From contig CAZQRT010000066.1 of NCBI GenBank assembly GCA_964596105.1, positions 1-6,697 on the forward strand: a stretch of 6,697 bases of DNA, written 5' to 3'. Positions 5,250-6,697 of this stretch are shown piece by piece. The notes beneath the pieces were generated by a model. The model ran no database searches. It worked only from the letters and a program-made list of their open reading frames with translations, and was not told the origin of the DNA. A program made the translations under genes and the position numbers. The stretch comes from CAJUOR01 sp964596105 (GTDB lineage Bacteria > Bacillota_I > Bacilli_A > Erysipelotrichales > Coprobacillaceae). Position 1 is the first letter of the stretch, and every line of letters begins with the position of its first letter.

Positions 5250-6697
5250 ATGAGCAAATTTCCAAAGGGATTTCTCTGGGGCGGCGCCACGGCCGCGAAC
5301 CAGTATGAGGGCGGCTGGAATGAAGGCGGCCGCGGACCGGCTTTAACGGATGTCACGACCGGCGGATCCGTGGATGAGCCGCGTTATGTAACCTGGATTG
5401 ACAAGGACGGCAATCCTCACAAAACTCCGCAGGTCATGGGTGATGACTCCCTGCCGGAAGAAGGCGCGCACTACGCGGTACTGGATGGCGAGCTCTATCC
5501 AAACCATGAAGCCAGCGATTTCTATCATCACTGGAAAGAAGACATCGCGCTGTTCGCGGAGATGGGCTTCAAGATGTTCCGGATGTCGATTTCCTGGTCG
5601 CGTATTTATCCGACAGGAATCGAGGAAACCCCGAATCAGGAAGGTCTCGATTTCTACCGTCAGGTCTTTACCGAATTAAAGGCCCACAATATTGAACCGC
5701 TGGTTACGATCTGGCATTTCGATACCCCGCTTTATTTAGTCGAGAAGTACGGCGACTGGCAGTCCCGCGATTACATCGGCTACTTCAAGCGTTATGTGAC
5801 CACGATCTTTACCGAGTACAAGGATCTCGTGAAATACTGGTTAACCTTTAATGAGATCAACAACACGATTTCTTTCCTGGGTATGGGCCGTCCGGCCGGT
5901 CATGAGGAGTATCAGAAGGCCTGCACGCATCTTCATTATCAGATGGTCGCCAGCGCCGAGGCTGTCAAGATCGGTCACAGCATCAATCCGGATTTCATGA
6001 TCGGCTGCATGCTTTCATCAACGACCGCTTATCCGAACACCTGCAACCCGAAAGATATTCTGGAATGCGAGCACACCTGGCAGAAGGGCTACTACTATTG
6101 CGGCGATGTGCAGTGCTTCGGCGATTACGGACCTAGCGCGAAACGGATCTGGGATGAGTATGATGTTCACCTGGATTACACCGAGGAAGACCGCAAAATC
6201 CTCAAAGAGGGCACCGTGGACATGTTTACGTTCTCATACTACATGTCGATGAATGTCACTTCTCAGGAAATTACCGACAAGGTTTCCGGCAACTTCGCCT
6301 TTGGCCAGCGCAATCCTTATTTGAGCTATTCCGACTGGGGATGGGCAGTGGATCCGACCGGCTTAACCTACACGCTGGAAAGAATTTATGACCGCTACAG
6401 AAGACCAATCATGGTTGTCGAGAACGGTCTGGGCGCCTTTGACAAAGTTGAAGACGGCAAGATTCATGACGGCTACCGTATCGACTACTTCATTCCTCAT
6501 ATTGAGGCGATGGCAGAGGCGATCAAGAATCATGTTGACCTGATCGGTTATACCCCTTGGGGCTGCATCGATCTGGTTTCGGCATCAACCGGTGAGATGC
6601 GCAAGCGTTACGGCTTCATCTATGTCAACAAGCATGATGACGGCACCGGCGATCTCTCGAGAATTCGCAAGGATTCTTTCTACTGGTATCAGAAGGT
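5250..6697 (+). CDS. bglA: Family 1 glycoside hydrolase, 6-phospho-beta-glucosidase (copy 2), 3' end outside the window
   Basis: The frame is open from the ATG at 5250 to the window edge: 482 full codons plus two bases. Judged by its paralogue, only the last 10 or so residues are missing. Marks are FPKGFLWGGATAANQYEGGW (4-23), SDFYHHWKEDIALFAEMGF (89-107), WHFDTPLYL (155-163), the acid/base TFNE (Glu202), SDWGWAVDP (361-369), the nucleophile in VVENG (Glu391) and GYTPWGCIDLVSASTGEMRKRYGFIYV (433-459). Ser446, Lys452 and Tyr454 have the spacing of the phosphate-binding triad of characterised 6-phospho-beta-glucosidases, so hydrolysis of PTS-derived beta-glucoside 6-phosphates is likely. It is cytosolic, with no signal peptide. 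It is divergent from pckA and a clear paralogue of the GH1 gene at 2099-3547, but carries a longer loop after the N-terminal barrel strand (about residues 36-88). Lysine codons favour AAG (17 of 26), unlike mnmG. The symbol is generic and the precise substrate is unknown. Confidence 0.93.
   Translation, partial: MSKFPKGFLWGGATAANQYEGGWNEGGRGPALTDVTTGGSVDEPRYVTWIDKDGNPHKTPQVMGDDSLPEEGAHYAVLDGELYPNHEASDFYHHWKEDIALFAEMGFKMFRMSISWSRIYPTGIEETPNQEGLDFYRQVFTELKAHNIEPLVTIWHFDTPLYLVEKYGDWQSRDYIGYFKRYVTTIFTEYKDLVKYWLTFNEINNTISFLGMGRPAGHEEYQKACTHLHYQMVASAEAVKIGHSINPDFMIGCMLSSTTAYPNTCNPKDILECEHTWQKGYYYCGDVQCFGDYGPSAKRIWDEYDVHLDYTEEDRKILKEGTVDMFTFSYYMSMNVTSQEITDKVSGNFAFGQRNPYLSYSDWGWAVDPTGLTYTLERIYDRYRRPIMVVENGLGAFDKVEDGKIHDGYRIDYFIPHIEAMAEAIKNHVDLIGYTPWGCIDLVSASTGEMRKRYGFIYVNKHDDGTGDLSRIRKDSFYWYQK
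6663..6697 (+). repeat. 35-bp perfect inverted match to the other GH1 gene (copy B, runs to the window edge)
   Basis: This is the partner of 2130-2164 in opposite orientation. The identity ends at 6663 on the left (A at 6662 against G in the other copy). It is still unbroken at the last base of the window, so its true length is unknown. Confidence 0.85.

Noticed and set aside
1..6697. Mobile element, CRISPR array, defence or toxin genes
   Set aside because: No transposase or integrase, regular spaced repeats or short toxin-antitoxin pairs were seen; nearly all bases are accounted for by five housekeeping or metabolic genes.

Overview
The window looks like chromosomal DNA from a low-to-mid G+C Bacillota (Firmicutes). 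The support is strong AGGAGG-type ribosome binding sites, short AT-rich intergenic gaps with sigma-A-like promoters, compact hairpin-plus-T terminators, an ATP-type PEP carboxykinase and two phospho-beta-glucosidases. The flavour of the proteins suggests an anaerobic gut lineage such as Erysipelotrichia. That placement is inferred from remembered sequences and was not tested by a search.

Layout: (1) 1-2079, plus strand: the 3' three quarters of mnmG (tRNA wobble-uridine modification), then after 13 nt a short LarC-family gene that keeps the C-terminal LarC domain but not a full N-terminal domain. An intrinsic terminator overlaps its stop codon. (2) 2083-5188, minus strand: a two-gene unit, pckA followed 12 nt later by a family 1 glycoside hydrolase (6-phospho-beta-glucosidase). 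It ends in its own terminator, back to back with the larC one. (3) 5138-5249: a 112-bp divergent control region with one good promoter for pckA, one weaker promoter for the next gene, and a cre-like (CcpA-type) site inside an imperfect inverted repeat. (4) 5250 to the window end, plus strand: a second GH1 6-phospho-beta-glucosidase, open at its 3' end and lacking only its last few residues.

The pckA/GH1 block reads as a carbon-metabolism module. PEP drives sugar uptake through the phosphotransferase system (PTS), the GH1 enzymes cleave the imported phospho-beta-glucosides, and PckA interconverts oxaloacetate and PEP. The candidate cre site fits catabolite control of the block. No PTS permease, antiterminator or regulator gene is visible here.

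I found no mobile element, CRISPR array, tRNA/rRNA gene or evident new system. No gene-free stretch exceeds about 112 bases. The points most worth a second look are the pckA-GH1 operon with a divergent GH1 paralogue, the shortened LarC, the putative cre/inverted repeat, a perfect inverted 35-bp match between the two GH1 genes, and the Gly/Ser difference at the phosphate-binding position of the two enzymes.
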